This document shows positions 35,677 to 45,400 of a stretch of 64,000 bases of DNA, piece by piece. Position numbers and translations under genes: made by a program. Location of the stretch: positions 62,001 to 126,000 of the forward strand of contig JAQWSU010000033.1 in assembly GCA_029243025.1 (NCBI GenBank). The letters run 5' to 3'. Source of the stretch: Pirellulaceae bacterium (GTDB taxonomy: Bacteria > Planctomycetota > Planctomycetia > Pirellulales > Pirellulaceae). The notes under the pieces are model-generated. The model did not search any database. It saw only the letters and a list, made by a program, of their open reading frames with translations, and was not told the origin of the DNA. Numbering within the stretch: the first letter of the stretch is position 1; every line of letters begins with the position of its first letter.

Positions 35677-36963
35677 TTATTCCTCGATCACCTGCCCTTG
35701 TTCCAAGTAGACATTTCGCATCAGCCCATCCACTTTCACCAAGGTTCCTTGAAAATTCAGTCTCTGGTCGATCTGAACTCTCAGCGTTTCAGCCGCTTCC
35801 ACGTCGAAATGGACTACCGCAAGGACGTTGTGAGTTCCGAAATAAGGTGACGGTCGTTCGTCGATTTTGAATGTGGCTTTCAATCCCCCCGTTTCTTTGA
35901 AAATAAAGGAGGAATAATTACGATCAACCTTTTGCAGTTCACCGGCCCAGCTGACCTGTTGGCCCTGATATTTTTTATCGAATACCTGGCCAATTTCGTG
36001 ACTACTCTTTTGAGCGGCAAACAGATCGTCACAAAAAGATTTCATCTCCAGATCGACCGGGCCTTCCTTAGCAGCTCGCGTATCCTGCGGTTCCTCCAGT
36101 CCGACCGAGTCATCAATTTCCCGTTCACCACTCTCTGACTTCCCTAATTCCTCAACCGTATCGTTTGCTGCTTCATCAGCACCGGAAAAATCCTGTAACA
36201 TCACCAGCATTTCCTTCTCTTCGACGAGTGCTTCGAGAAAATCACCAGGTGTTTCGTTTGCACTCTCTCGCTCGGCCGCCTCTCCATCCACGAGCGTGGC
36301 AGTAATCACTTCCATGGCTTCTTCAGGTTGACCTTCGTCTTGGAGTCGCATCGCCCGATCGAGTTGCGTATCGCATTTCCGTTCACCGGAAAGGTGCCAT
36401 GCGAGCCGAGTCACGCTGCGAATGGTTCGTACGATTTTGTCTTTATCATCAGGCACTCCGGCAACCACGCAGTAGACTCCCTGATCATCTATTTCCGGAA
36501 GACCATAACGTTGAAAAAAACGATGTATCCTTAGTCGCCTTGCCGGTGTTAAAAACGCTCGCACACGGATCGGGTCGGCCCCCTTTACCATCACTGCTGA
36601 ATCAAATTCTCCATCACCTGATTCGATATCTTGAGCGCCGAAAAACTTCGTCACCGTTCCAAATACGCCTTCCGGTTTCAAACGCAGCCCTAACCCCAAT
36701 GCGGCGGGATAAAGAACGTCAAAGCGGGTGTTCGTCTCTGGACTATCAGACGATCCCGTGGTGAACGTTTGGACGACTACTTCAAAGCTGAGAATCTTTC
36801 CTCGAATGGATCGGTTTCCAGATAAATGTCCCGGCTCGAAAGAGAGACCTAACTCACGACTCGCAGATTCCCAGACCGAATCATGACGTTTCAACACGCC
36901 ACCATACACGACCCATAACACGACCAATCCACTAAATAGCAGTAGAGCAAACACCAAGTCCAT
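35677..36963 (-). CDS. hypothetical membrane-anchored protein (428 aa)
   Basis: A single N-terminal membrane helix (LVFALLLFSGLVVLWVVYGG) is followed by a soluble region with VQTFTTGSS and a putative domain to about residue 200. An acidic Glu-rich linker (about 215-300) and a C-terminal beta-rich domain (about 305-425: GQQVSWAGELQKVDRNYSSF, LRVQIDQRLNFQGTLVKVDG) follow, the last resembling an OB-type fold. I do not recognise a named family. The ATG at 36963 has an excellent Shine-Dalgarno, AAAGGAGG, about eight bases upstream, supporting expression. It lies between the HTTM gene and the PhyH gene on the same strand, with gaps of 55 and 36 bases, so the three may form an operon. Confidence 0.8.
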   Translation of the reverse strand: MDLVFALLLFSGLVVLWVVYGGVLKRHDSVWESASRELGLSFEPGHLSGNRSIRGKILSFEVVVQTFTTGSSDSPETNTRFDVLYPAALGLGLRLKPEGVFGTVTKFFGAQDIESGDGEFDSAVMVKGADPIRVRAFLTPARRLRIHRFFQRYGLPEIDDQGVYCVVAGVPDDKDKIVRTIRSVTRLAWHLSGERKCDTQLDRAMRLQDEGQPEEAMEVITATLVDGEAAERESANETPGDFLEALVEEKEMLVMLQDFSGADEAANDTVEELGKSESGEREIDDSVGLEEPQDTRAAKEGPVDLEMKSFCDDLFAAQKSSHEIGQVFDKKYQGQQVSWAGELQKVDRNYSSFIFKETGGLKATFKIDERPSPYFGTHNVLAVVHFDVEAAETLRVQIDQRLNFQGTLVKVDGLMRNVYLEQGQVIEE

Positions 36964-36999
36964 ATCGGTAGCCTCCTTTCACTGCGAACCTCGAAAACG

Positions 37000-37827
37000 T
37001 CAAAGTGCTACAGGTGGAGCCACATTCGCCCAATGGCCAGCTGAATCTTTCCCTCGCACCAGGACGCCTTTTTGGTTCCATTCCATCGACGCACGAACGT
37101 CTGCAGCGCAATATCGCAAGGTAAGACCACATCGCCTCCGCGACGAATCATTGGCTTTGGACCCATGCAAGAGAAGGTCACTATGCATTGATATTTGGCC
37201 GGCCTTCAATTCGTCGTCGACCACCGGGCCATACTGCTCGGGATTGGCAATGGTTTGCGTCAGCACGTTGTTATCATCCGCCTTACTTGGCCGGTAGGTC
37301 AGGTGCCCGAAATGATGAGATCCTGCGATAAACTGCATGCAAGCGTTTTCTCGATCGGTATCGTCTATGGCGAGCCAGACGGTTACCGCCTTTGAGGGCG
37401 TCAAGGGCCAGTAGCTTGCATCCTGATGCCATGCGACGGTCTTACCATCATGCGGCATTTTGCAAAAAAAATGGGATCCCCAAGCCACCACATTCTCCCC
37501 TAGAAGATCAGCGACGAGAGCCACAATTCGCATGTCCGTCAATAAATCATAGACACGTGAATGCTTTAGATGAGCCGAGCTAATCGAATAACTATCACCA
37601 CCCTGCGCCAACGTGCTCCGCAACAGCTCATCAAAATAGCTGCGGATTTCGATCATGTCCTCCGCACCAAAAAGATCAATCGGCTTGAGAAACCCTTGTC
37701 GGTTAAATTGATCCACTTGATCTTGCTCCAACACCACAGGTTTCGTTGTGGCGGGGTAAAAACGCAGATCCCGATCTAAATCATTAAGATCCTGCTGAGT
37801 CGGTACTACTTTGAATTCTTTTGCCAT
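37000..37827 (-). CDS. phytanoyl-CoA dioxygenase (PhyH) family protein
   Basis: A 275-residue Fe(II)/2-oxoglutarate-dependent dioxygenase. The iron-binding triad is visible as H134 and D136 in WHQDASYWPL and the distal H221 in LLLHGSKAND, with a basic residue shortly after (SSRRRCGLTLRY) to bind 2-oxoglutarate. Other family blocks are FNRQGFLKPIDLF and AVTVWLAIDDTDRENACMQF. The substrate is unknown; members hydroxylate lipids, quorum signals or natural products. ATG 37827; the HTTM-hypothetical-PhyH arrangement suggests co-transcription. Confidence 0.92.
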   Translation of the reverse strand: MAKEFKVVPTQQDLNDLDRDLRFYPATTKPVVLEQDQVDQFNRQGFLKPIDLFGAEDMIEIRSYFDELLRSTLAQGGDSYSISSAHLKHSRVYDLLTDMRIVALVADLLGENVVAWGSHFFCKMPHDGKTVAWHQDASYWPLTPSKAVTVWLAIDDTDRENACMQFIAGSHHFGHLTYRPSKADDNNVLTQTIANPEQYGPVVDDELKAGQISMHSDLLLHGSKANDSSRRRCGLTLRYCAADVRASMEWNQKGVLVRGKDSAGHWANVAPPVAL

Positions 37828-38244
37828 ACCACAACATCCAGATTCTCAATTCGAGCGATAAGGTCCACGTAAAATGGGGCCGATTCCCCGCAGATCAGCC
37901 ACTGTCCTAAAATTCGCTACCGAAAACGAGGATTTTCCGGCGACGATTTCACAGCCATTGCCGGTTCTACCCTTCAGCCGACTGTCGGTGATCGTCCCAA
38001 ATTGTATAGAATCCGGGCCCTGGTGAAGTTGCATTTCATCCCTCATACTTGACGGTCCTCGATCCGCCCTGCTGGCCATCATAACCGTCACAGTCAACCA
38101 TCGCAAAATTTGCAAACGCATCGTAGGGCGTTGATAGGAAGCTACAATATCAGCGAAGAACACGCGTGGGCGTGCAAAAACGATCCAACTTACGGTAACG
38201 AGACAGAGGTTCCGTAAAGCTCTGAACATTTGGAGATTCGTGCA
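37828..38244. other. divergent intergenic region
   Basis: About 417 bases between the minus-strand PhyH gene and the plus-strand YdjC-like gene, expected to hold both promoters. A minus-strand open frame (37846-38502) runs through it and into the next gene; its sequence has no domain and I treat it as a chance frame. Confidence 0.45.
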
Positions 38245-39219
38245 ATGAGGTTTTGGCTCCTTGGTCTGTTTCTGTTTTTCGCAACGACTCTCGACACAAA
38301 CGCTGCGGAAACATGGGCCCAACGACTTGGCTATGAGGCCGGCGATCGAGTTGTAATTCTGTATGTCGATCACATGGGTGCGTCGTACGAGACTAACATC
38401 GCTGGTATTAATGCCTTGTCCGCTGGACAAGCAACTTCGACTAGCGTGAAGGTGCCCTGCCCTTGGTTCGAACAATTCGCCGTGTGGAGTCGCTCGCATC
38501 ACGACAAGGATGTGGGCGTTTCACTCACTCTCAATAGTCCCAGTAAGGTTTACCGCTGGCGTCCCTTAACGGGTGACTACCAGTCATCGACCCTGATCGA
38601 TGCTCACGGCTATTTCTGGGCTACGCCGCATCAAGCTGCTATTCGAGTTGATCGAGATCAGGTTGAGGCTGAACTGGTGATGCAAATTGAACGAGCCCGA
38701 AAATCCGGCATCCATCCGTCTCATATAATCCCAGCGATGGGCACCATGTTTATGCGACCCGACCTTTTGGACTTGTACTTGAATCTGGCTGAGAAGTACT
38801 GGATCCCAGCGGTTGTCGTCGAACTCACTCCCGATCACGTGGAACGTTTTGCCGGTCGAGGGTTCCCGATCACGGAAGACATGCAAATGTTGCTACAACG
38901 ATATCCGCTCCCGAAATTAGATGACATCAAGTTTTTGGAAGATACCACCACCTACCCGCAGAGGTTGGCGGAGTTGGCCGAGGCGATTGGCGAACTCAAA
39001 CCGGGGCTGACGCAAATCATGTTTGCACCGGCGATTGAAAGCGATTCGCTGAAAGCTATCACCCCACGATGGCAACAACTTGTCTGGGATTCAAAGCTCT
39101 TGGCCGACCCCCTGACGAAGGCACTGCTAAAACAAGAAGGTGTTCGATTAACCAATTGGCGAGAGGTGATGCAACGTTTCGAAAAAGGCGTGAATCCCAA
39201 TTCAACACGTGGTCGCTAA
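38245..39219 (+). CDS. secreted YdjC/ChbG-like carbohydrate deacetylase
   Basis: The 324-residue protein has a signal peptide (MRFWLLGLFLFFATTLDTNA) and a fold matching the YdjC/ChbG group. The metal-site start VVILYVDHMGASYETNIAGI corresponds to the ADDFG block of the family. Other blocks are VGVSLTLNSPSKVYRWRPL, EAELVMQIERARKSGIHPSH and QRYPLPKLDDIKFLEDTTTY. Family members remove acetyl groups from chitobiose-like sugars. The Asp-His at the first motif is present, but the remaining metal ligands are not confidently placed. The start is ATG 38245 with GGAG about 11 bases upstream; the TTG at 38230 is less likely. Confidence 0.8.
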   Translation: MRFWLLGLFLFFATTLDTNAAETWAQRLGYEAGDRVVILYVDHMGASYETNIAGINALSAGQATSTSVKVPCPWFEQFAVWSRSHHDKDVGVSLTLNSPSKVYRWRPLTGDYQSSTLIDAHGYFWATPHQAAIRVDRDQVEAELVMQIERARKSGIHPSHIIPAMGTMFMRPDLLDLYLNLAEKYWIPAVVVELTPDHVERFAGRGFPITEDMQMLLQRYPLPKLDDIKFLEDTTTYPQRLAELAEAIGELKPGLTQIMFAPAIESDSLKAITPRWQQLVWDSKLLADPLTKALLKQEGVRLTNWREVMQRFEKGVNPNSTRGR

Positions 39220-39279
39220 AATCAGACAGCGGTCGATTCCAACGATAAAAATACGGTTTTGATATAAACAGGTGAGATT

Positions 39280-39954
39280 ATGTGCAAGATGCGAACACTC
39301 TTTCTCTTTTTCCTTGCGTTGTTGATCCCAACATCCGCGATTGGTCAAACGACTTCCAATTCCAAAGCCGCCGACGTTTCTGCAGAACGAGCCGAAGCGC
39401 TCGCATGGCTCAAGAATTATGTCGGAGACGAGTTGTTGCTCAAACCGGAAGACGTGCAGAAATTGATCGCCCAAATCAAGACGATGTCGGATCAGGATTT
39501 CGAAAAATGGTATGGCCAGACCAAGAACCTACGGAAAATGATCGACAGTCCCGAATGGCAAGCAACTCGCACTTGGCTCAAGGATTTCCTAAATGTCCAA
39601 GCGATTTACAGCCCGGCGGAAATCAACGAATTCCGCAGCGACGTCGCTAAGATGACACCGAACCAACTGATGGAAGTGATGCGGCGCCTGGAACGAAAAC
39701 ACCAGTCGTTGATTGCCATGCGGCAAGCTTCGCAACAAAATCGCAAAGCCGCAATGAACATTCGAAATGAATTGTCATCCGCACAACGATCGGCTCAAAT
39801 CCCCGCAGGCGGGGGGCGATATGGCGCGCGAAACGTACAAAGTTATTTCGGACCATCCAGTTCAGGCCCCGTCCGAAGTTCCTATGCTCAACGGAAAAAT
39901 TCCTACCGTCAAAATCTCTATGTACCGGGCGGTCTTGGCTGGTATCGCTGGTAG
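39280..39954 (+). CDS. secreted hypothetical protein (224 aa)
   Basis: A signal peptide (MCKMRTLFLFFLALLIPTSA) is followed by a helical region (LLKPEDVQKLIAQIKTMSDQ, DFEKWYGQTKNLRKMIDSPE, TWLKDFLNVQAIYSPAEI, RSDVAKMTPNQLMEVMRRL) and a Gly/Ser/Arg-rich tail ending PGGLGWYRW. The helical core resembles secreted planctomycete proteins without assigned function. The ATG at 39280 has AGGTGAG seven bases upstream, and a strong terminator follows at 39973. It lies 60 bases after the YdjC-like gene in the same direction. Confidence 0.75.
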   Translation: MCKMRTLFLFFLALLIPTSAIGQTTSNSKAADVSAERAEALAWLKNYVGDELLLKPEDVQKLIAQIKTMSDQDFEKWYGQTKNLRKMIDSPEWQATRTWLKDFLNVQAIYSPAEINEFRSDVAKMTPNQLMEVMRRLERKHQSLIAMRQASQQNRKAAMNIRNELSSAQRSAQIPAGGGRYGARNVQSYFGPSSSGPVRSSYAQRKNSYRQNLYVPGGLGWYRW

Positions 39955-39972
39955 TTGCCCCGAGGCTAAGGG

Positions 39973-39996
39973 AACGGGGGCTTCGACCCCCGTTTT
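39973..39996 (+). terminator. rho-independent terminator
   Basis: An 8-bp stem AACGGGGG (39973-39980) pairing with CCCCCGTT (39987-39994) around a CTTCGA loop, then TT. It lies 18 bases after the preceding stop codon. Confidence 0.82.
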
Positions 39997-40101
39997 GCTT
40001 TCCTGAGTTTCTTGAGCTTTCCTCGGCAATGAAACACGGTAAAATTGAGAATCTGCAGACCACGCGTTTCTTTAATAAGCTCCCTACAAATTGGCTCTCG
40101 G

Positions 40102-40692
40102 ATGAACACGGAAACTGCGAGTCGCACTCCCCCCTCGAAAACGGAAGTGATCACCGTAATCTCCGTGGTGATCCTCCTGCTCGCACTCTTAGTCCCCGCA
40201 ATCGCAATATCCCGTGAAAACGCTCGAGCATTCTTTTGTCAGGAAAATCTTCGCCGACTCGACGAAGCTTTGGTGACCTATCACTCCTTTCAGGGTAAGA
40301 ATCCGAACATTTATAGTTGGCCCTTAGACCTGCTCCCCATGCTTGAGAAATCGCAACCCAAGTATTCGGCGTCCGGCATGCCGATGCAAGAACCTCGACC
40401 GACCTTCCTGACCTGTCCAGCAAATCCGGCTTCCAAGGTCGAGACGCCATTCGATCAAATTGGACTCTATGTAGCCATTCAATCGCTCGACAAAAATGGC
40501 GCAGAAACCTGGATTTTTCGTGATCGGAGCATCGAACCGGTCGAGACTCCGATGGACCATTGGTGCGTCGGCATTGTCCTGGATGAGGCCGAGGCTGCCG
40601 CACAACTCCAACGGCCGGGCCCCCATCAAAATCACAGCTACCAACAATCAAACGGGGATGGTGGCTATACGGTGGTGCCCCCCGATTCATAA
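40102..40692 (+). CDS. DUF1559-like prepilin-related membrane protein
   Basis: A 196-residue protein with an N-terminal membrane helix (EVITVISVVILLLALLVPAI) followed directly by ISRENARAFFCQENLRRLDE and ALVTYHSFQGKNP. This matches the region after the hydrophobic segment in planctomycete DUF1559 pseudopilin-like proteins (R-x-x-x-C-x-N-N/L-L-R-x-L-x-x-A-L-x-x-Y-H). The classical GFTLVE cleavage motif is absent. Later blocks, PRPTFLTCPANPAS and MDHWCVGIVLDEAE, contain Cys residues that could pair. The start is ATG 40102; the TTG at 40045 would add unlike sequence. It converges with the next gene. Confidence 0.75.
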   Translation: MNTETASRTPPSKTEVITVISVVILLLALLVPAIAISRENARAFFCQENLRRLDEALVTYHSFQGKNPNIYSWPLDLLPMLEKSQPKYSASGMPMQEPRPTFLTCPANPASKVETPFDQIGLYVAIQSLDKNGAETWIFRDRSIEPVETPMDHWCVGIVLDEAEAAAQLQRPGPHQNHSYQQSNGDGGYTVVPPDS

Positions 40693-40802
40693 CGGGTTCG
40701 TTGGCAACAACCTGAATCGGCCAAGGCCGATATCAAGTAACCGACAAGCCGATTGGCAGTCATTCCCTTCGACGCACGTGCCAGCTTTCATTCCGAGCCC
40801 AT

Positions 40803-42101
40803 TCATTCCTTCTCGTTCCGAACGCAATAGAGCACTTTACCTGTTCGAACCACCAAGCTACCAGCGACGGCGGCAACGCCATACTGCGTTTGACCCCCAA
40901 AATTCCCACGACGTTGTTCCTGACCAGATTGCTCGGATTCTTTTTCCCAGAGTCGATTTGTGGCGAGCTTCTTGAATTTTGGTCCGGCCTCGATCACTGT
41001 GGTTTCACCATTACGACCAAAAAAGTAAATTCGATCACCGACCGCGAGAGGGGTGGCCCAATTTGATTCGGCTAACCGTTCGGAATACTGCTTCTCTCCG
41101 GACTTCCCGTCAAAGCAGAAGACAACGCCCGCTCGATTAACCCAATAGCCATAACCCTTGTAGAAAATCGGAGAGCTAAAAGACGAAAGCGCTTTTTCTG
41201 CGAGCCAGACTTTCGAAACCACTGGGCCGCCGTCCTCTCCTGTGGTCACTCGCATCAAACAATTGGACGTTGAAGCGATTTCTGTCGACTCACCTCTTGA
41301 ACCGGCTGACGCACCCACTAGAAATTGTCCATCGCCAGCAGATCGGGGGGTCGGCGTCGTATTCCCACCAATTTCGTCCGTACTCCAAAGAAGCTCACCA
41401 GTCTTGGGATCATAGCCATCCACGCTGCCGGCAGAACTGACAACGATCTGTGCTTTCCCGTTGATTGGCAATAGTGCAGGCGAACTCCAAGAAATCCGAC
41501 TTGTGCGTTCCTGCTTCCAAGCGTTCTCTCCCGTCTTCTTGTCAATGGCAAGCAAATACGATGGCCCGTCGTGGTCCACTAACACAAAAACATTATTTTC
41601 GTCCTGTGCCAAGGATGACCCGATACAAAAGCGATTCTTCAAGGGACCATATTCTTTGGTCAACGAACGCTCCCATTGGAGGTTGCCTTCATGATCCAAA
41701 CAAACCAAGTCGCCGCTCTCGAAGAAGCAGATGAGACGTGCTGAATCGACGACTGGCGTCGGTGCAGCACGACTCACATAGAAGCTTGATTTCACGAGTT
41801 CAGAACTCTCAACGGAATGTTTCCAAATCTGTTTTCCATCTCGCAGATTGAACGCAAACACGTGAAACTGGTTCTTCATTTCACCGGTCACGGATGTCAC
41901 AAAAATACGCCCATTTTTAATCACCGGACTCGACTGCCCATAACCTTCCAAATCAGCCGCCCAAGCAATATGCCGGTCCGGGGACCATTCAACGGGCAAA
42001 CTGGCCGGATCAATTCCGCCCCCACCATCCCCCAAAAACGCCGGCCAACTCAAACCATCGTGACCCGCGATGATCGCTAACAATACTAGGCATATTTTCA
42101 T
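40803..42101 (-). CDS. secreted PQQ-like beta-propeller protein
   Basis: The 432-residue product has a short signal (MKICLVLLAIIAGHDGLS), starts WPAFLGDGGGGIDPASLPVEW and carries the PQQ-like propeller repeats of planctomycete outer-membrane-type assembly or quinoprotein relatives. Examples are GYGQSSPVIKNGRIFVTSVT, DGKQIWKHSV, SAGSVDGYDPKTGELLWS and GRNGETTVIEAG. No PQQ-binding enzyme residues or haem are apparent, so a structural or binding role is more likely than dehydrogenase activity. The ATG at 42101 has GAGG about 10 bases upstream. It is divergent from the 1444-residue propeller gene across a 312-base gap. Confidence 0.88.
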   Translation of the reverse strand: MKICLVLLAIIAGHDGLSWPAFLGDGGGGIDPASLPVEWSPDRHIAWAADLEGYGQSSPVIKNGRIFVTSVTGEMKNQFHVFAFNLRDGKQIWKHSVESSELVKSSFYVSRAAPTPVVDSARLICFFESGDLVCLDHEGNLQWERSLTKEYGPLKNRFCIGSSLAQDENNVFVLVDHDGPSYLLAIDKKTGENAWKQERTSRISWSSPALLPINGKAQIVVSSAGSVDGYDPKTGELLWSTDEIGGNTTPTPRSAGDGQFLVGASAGSRGESTEIASTSNCLMRVTTGEDGGPVVSKVWLAEKALSSFSSPIFYKGYGYWVNRAGVVFCFDGKSGEKQYSERLAESNWATPLAVGDRIYFFGRNGETTVIEAGPKFKKLATNRLWEKESEQSGQEQRRGNFGGQTQYGVAAVAGSLVVRTGKVLYCVRNEKE

Positions 42102-42413
42102 CTTCGTGCCTCTTTTCTAATCTGTGGCAACAAGTTGGATCTGGATCAGTTGCCGGTTGGATTTACCGGCGTTTCCGTTCGAGCCGAATAGTATAACCTT
42201 CTCGGGCAGCGTGTCATCTGTCCGCGGAAAAACGCGTCGCGTCGGTCGACGATTCCGGCAGAAAACGCTATAGTTAAAGCAGATTCCAGTACCATATCGT
42301 CTTTCTTTTGGCGATAATCAAATGAAGACTCGTCTCAGGCCGATCAGACCTGCTTTGTTCGATCCTCGAACGGTATTTTTTCAAACTGAGCTCCAACCCG
42401 AAACGGCTATTTG
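42102..42413. other. divergent intergenic region between two propeller genes
   Basis: 312 bases that must contain the promoters of two secreted PQQ-like proteins reading outward. No conserved operator-like repeat was identified by eye. Confidence 0.4.
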
Positions 42414-45400
42414 ATGCGAAAACACCAAACGTTTTTTTGCTTCTTTTTCTTGCTTGCCCTGGTCCAGTTCTTCGTGAGCACCACGCTGGCAGGCGATTGG
42501 CCGATGTGGCGTTACGACGCGGGCCGCACCGCATCTTCGCCCTCAGCACTCCCCTCGGATCTCTGGCAACAATGGACGCGTCAATTTCCGCCGCGTGACC
42601 AAGTCTGGGACGATCCACTCAACCATGACTTAATGACCTACGACCGCATCTTTGAACCCGTCGTAAAAGACGGGCGGATGTTTTTGTCTTTCAACGAATC
42701 CGACAAGGTAGTCGCGATTGATCTTCAGGATGGACGTCGGCTATGGACTTTTTATACGGATGGACCAGTACGGTTTCCGGCGTGTGTGGCCAACGACAGC
42801 GTGTTTTTTGTCAGTGACGATGGCTATCTGTATTCGGTATCTGCAACCAGCGGCAGCTTAAACTGGAAATTCCGCGGTGGTCCCTCTAATCAAAAGGTAA
42901 TTGGCAACGAACGGATCGTTTCAGCATGGCCCGCGCGGGGCGCTCCTGTCGTCAAAGACGGGACGGTCTATTTCGCAGCGAGTATTTGGCCTTTCATGGG
43001 CACATTTATTTACGCATTAGATGCTGAGACGGGACAAGTCCAATGGACGAACGACAGCACCTCAGCGAGTTACATCAAGCAGCCCCATAGTGCGCCATCA
43101 TTCGCTGGCGTCGCTCCTCAGGGCTCACTCGTGATTGCGGGGGACAATCTCATTGTCCCCGGGGGGCGCAGCGTACCGGCCGTCTTCGATCGAACAACAG
43201 GAAAGCTGCGATATTTCCACTTAAATGAAGGTGGCAAAGGTACAGGCGGATCACTGGTTATCGCCCGTGATCAAGAATTCTTTGTTCATACTCGCGAGCG
43301 AGGGGTGCGTGCCTTCAATTTAGAAACCGGTACCAAAACTGCCTTCATGACGAACGAGCCAGTCCTCTCCGAACAGCTAATTTTCGCAGCCGAAGTAACC
43401 GAACCTAAGAGCGGTCATGGAAAACCCATTATCAAGGCGTACAATGCTGACAAAGAGGTTGTCTGGACGGTCGAAGATGTCGACGGCACGGGTGACCTTA
43501 TTCAAGCCGGACCAACCCTCTACGCTGCCGGCAACAACACGATCACTGCGATTCATGCAGGAAAAGATTCGGGCACGGTTGTTTGGCGAAAAACGGTGGC
43601 TGGTGAGACGGTGGCTGGTGACATTGTGCGGTTGATCGCGGCAAATGACAAATTAGTCGCCGTAACTCTAGACGGTCGCCTCCACGTATTTGGATCCGAA
43701 CCCGTTCTACCCGTGAAGATTATTCCCGCACCCAAACGGGAATTGAGCATTTCTGAGCGACATTTAGAATTCGCAAACGACCTGAATGAACTGGCCAACA
43801 TCCGTGATGGCTACGTCATCTGGTACGGGCTCACGGATGAAGCACGCGTCCGTACATTTGCAAGCGTTACGGATGCGCAGCTCGTCATCGTCTCGGAAGA
43901 TGAAGGACGTTTAGGTCGTTTACGAGAGGAATTTGATGCGGCCGGTTTATTGGGTAAACGAGTCGCACTGCACCATGGGACCGCACACACCTTCCAGGCT
44001 CCACCCTACGTGGCAAAGACTATCGTGATCGACAGCTCGTCGCCAGTTCTCACCCAAAGCATGCTAAAGAAAGCGTTTCAAAGCGTTCGTCCTTACGGAG
44101 GCAATCTTGTCTGCTTACGGAATGTCGATCGGGCGAACTACCGTGATTCACTGGTCGATGCAAATCTTGAAAATGCTCAAGTGAGTGATTCCGATCGATG
44201 GGATATCGCCAACCGCAAGGGCGCCCTCACCGGTGCCGGCGACTGGACTCATCAATATGGTGATATCAACAACTCAGTTAAATCCGATGATAGCCGAGTC
44301 AAGCTTCCGTTGGGTGTCCTCTGGTTTGGTGGCAGTTCCAACATGGACGTGCTGCCCCGACACGGGCACGGCCCGCCGGAACAAGTGATCGGAGGTCGAC
44401 TCTACATTCAAGGCATGAATTCCCTGAATTGTCGGGATGTCTACACGGGCCAAGTACTCTGGAAACGCGATTTCGAAGACCTGGGCACTTACGACATTTA
44501 CTTCGACGAAACCTTTAAGGACACGCCCCTCGATTCGGCCTACAACCAAGTTCACATTCCGGGAGCTAATGGGCGGGGAACTAACTACGTCGCGACAGAA
44601 GATGCGGTTTATTTGGTGGAGGATAACCGCTGCCACGTCATCAATATCGAAACTGGCAAAACCGACCGGTTCATCGAATTACCTGAAAATGCTGACTGGG
44701 GTTTCATTGGTGTATCCGGCGATATCTTACTCGGTGGCGAGGGCTTCGCGAATTACAAAAAAAAGCACAAGATCTCATTCAAAGAAGATGACGATGAGCT
44801 TTCCGTTAATTCCAAAGGCTTCGGTTCCAAGAGCTTCGATGTGTCCGCCAGCCGCGCTCTGGTTGCCTTCAATCGTCACACCGGAAAACAATTGTGGCAA
44901 GTCGATGCCCAACACAGTTTTCTTCACAATGGAATCGTTGCGGGTGACGGTCGGGTGTACTGCCTCGATAAACTCCCCCAACAAGTCGAGGACAAGCTGA
45001 AACGTCGCGGCCAAGTGTCACCCGCAAGCTATCGGATCATCGCGGTAGATCTCAACACGGGCGAGCCTCATTGGGAACAAACGGGGGATATTTTCGGCAG
45101 TTGGTTAGGATATTCCAAGTTACACCACGTCCTGTTATTAGCTGGCGCGTCGGCCAGTGACCGGCTGAAATCAGAAGTTGGCGATGGCATGACCGTCTAC
45201 GACGGCGAGACGGGCGATATTCGCTGGCAAGATCTGGACCGAGCCTATTCGGGACCGTGCATTTTGCACAACGACACCATCCTTACAAACAGCAACTCCT
45301 ATCAACTTTCGGCGGGAGCCTTCGATCTTCTCGACGGCACGGCACGCACCATTGTCAATCCAATCACCAAAGAAGAGCAGCCCTGGCAAGTCTGCCGTGC

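Noticed and set aside
37846-38502. 218-codon minus-strand open frame
   Set aside because: It overlaps the start of the YdjC-like gene on the other strand, has no domain or ribosome binding site, and its composition is unlike its neighbours.
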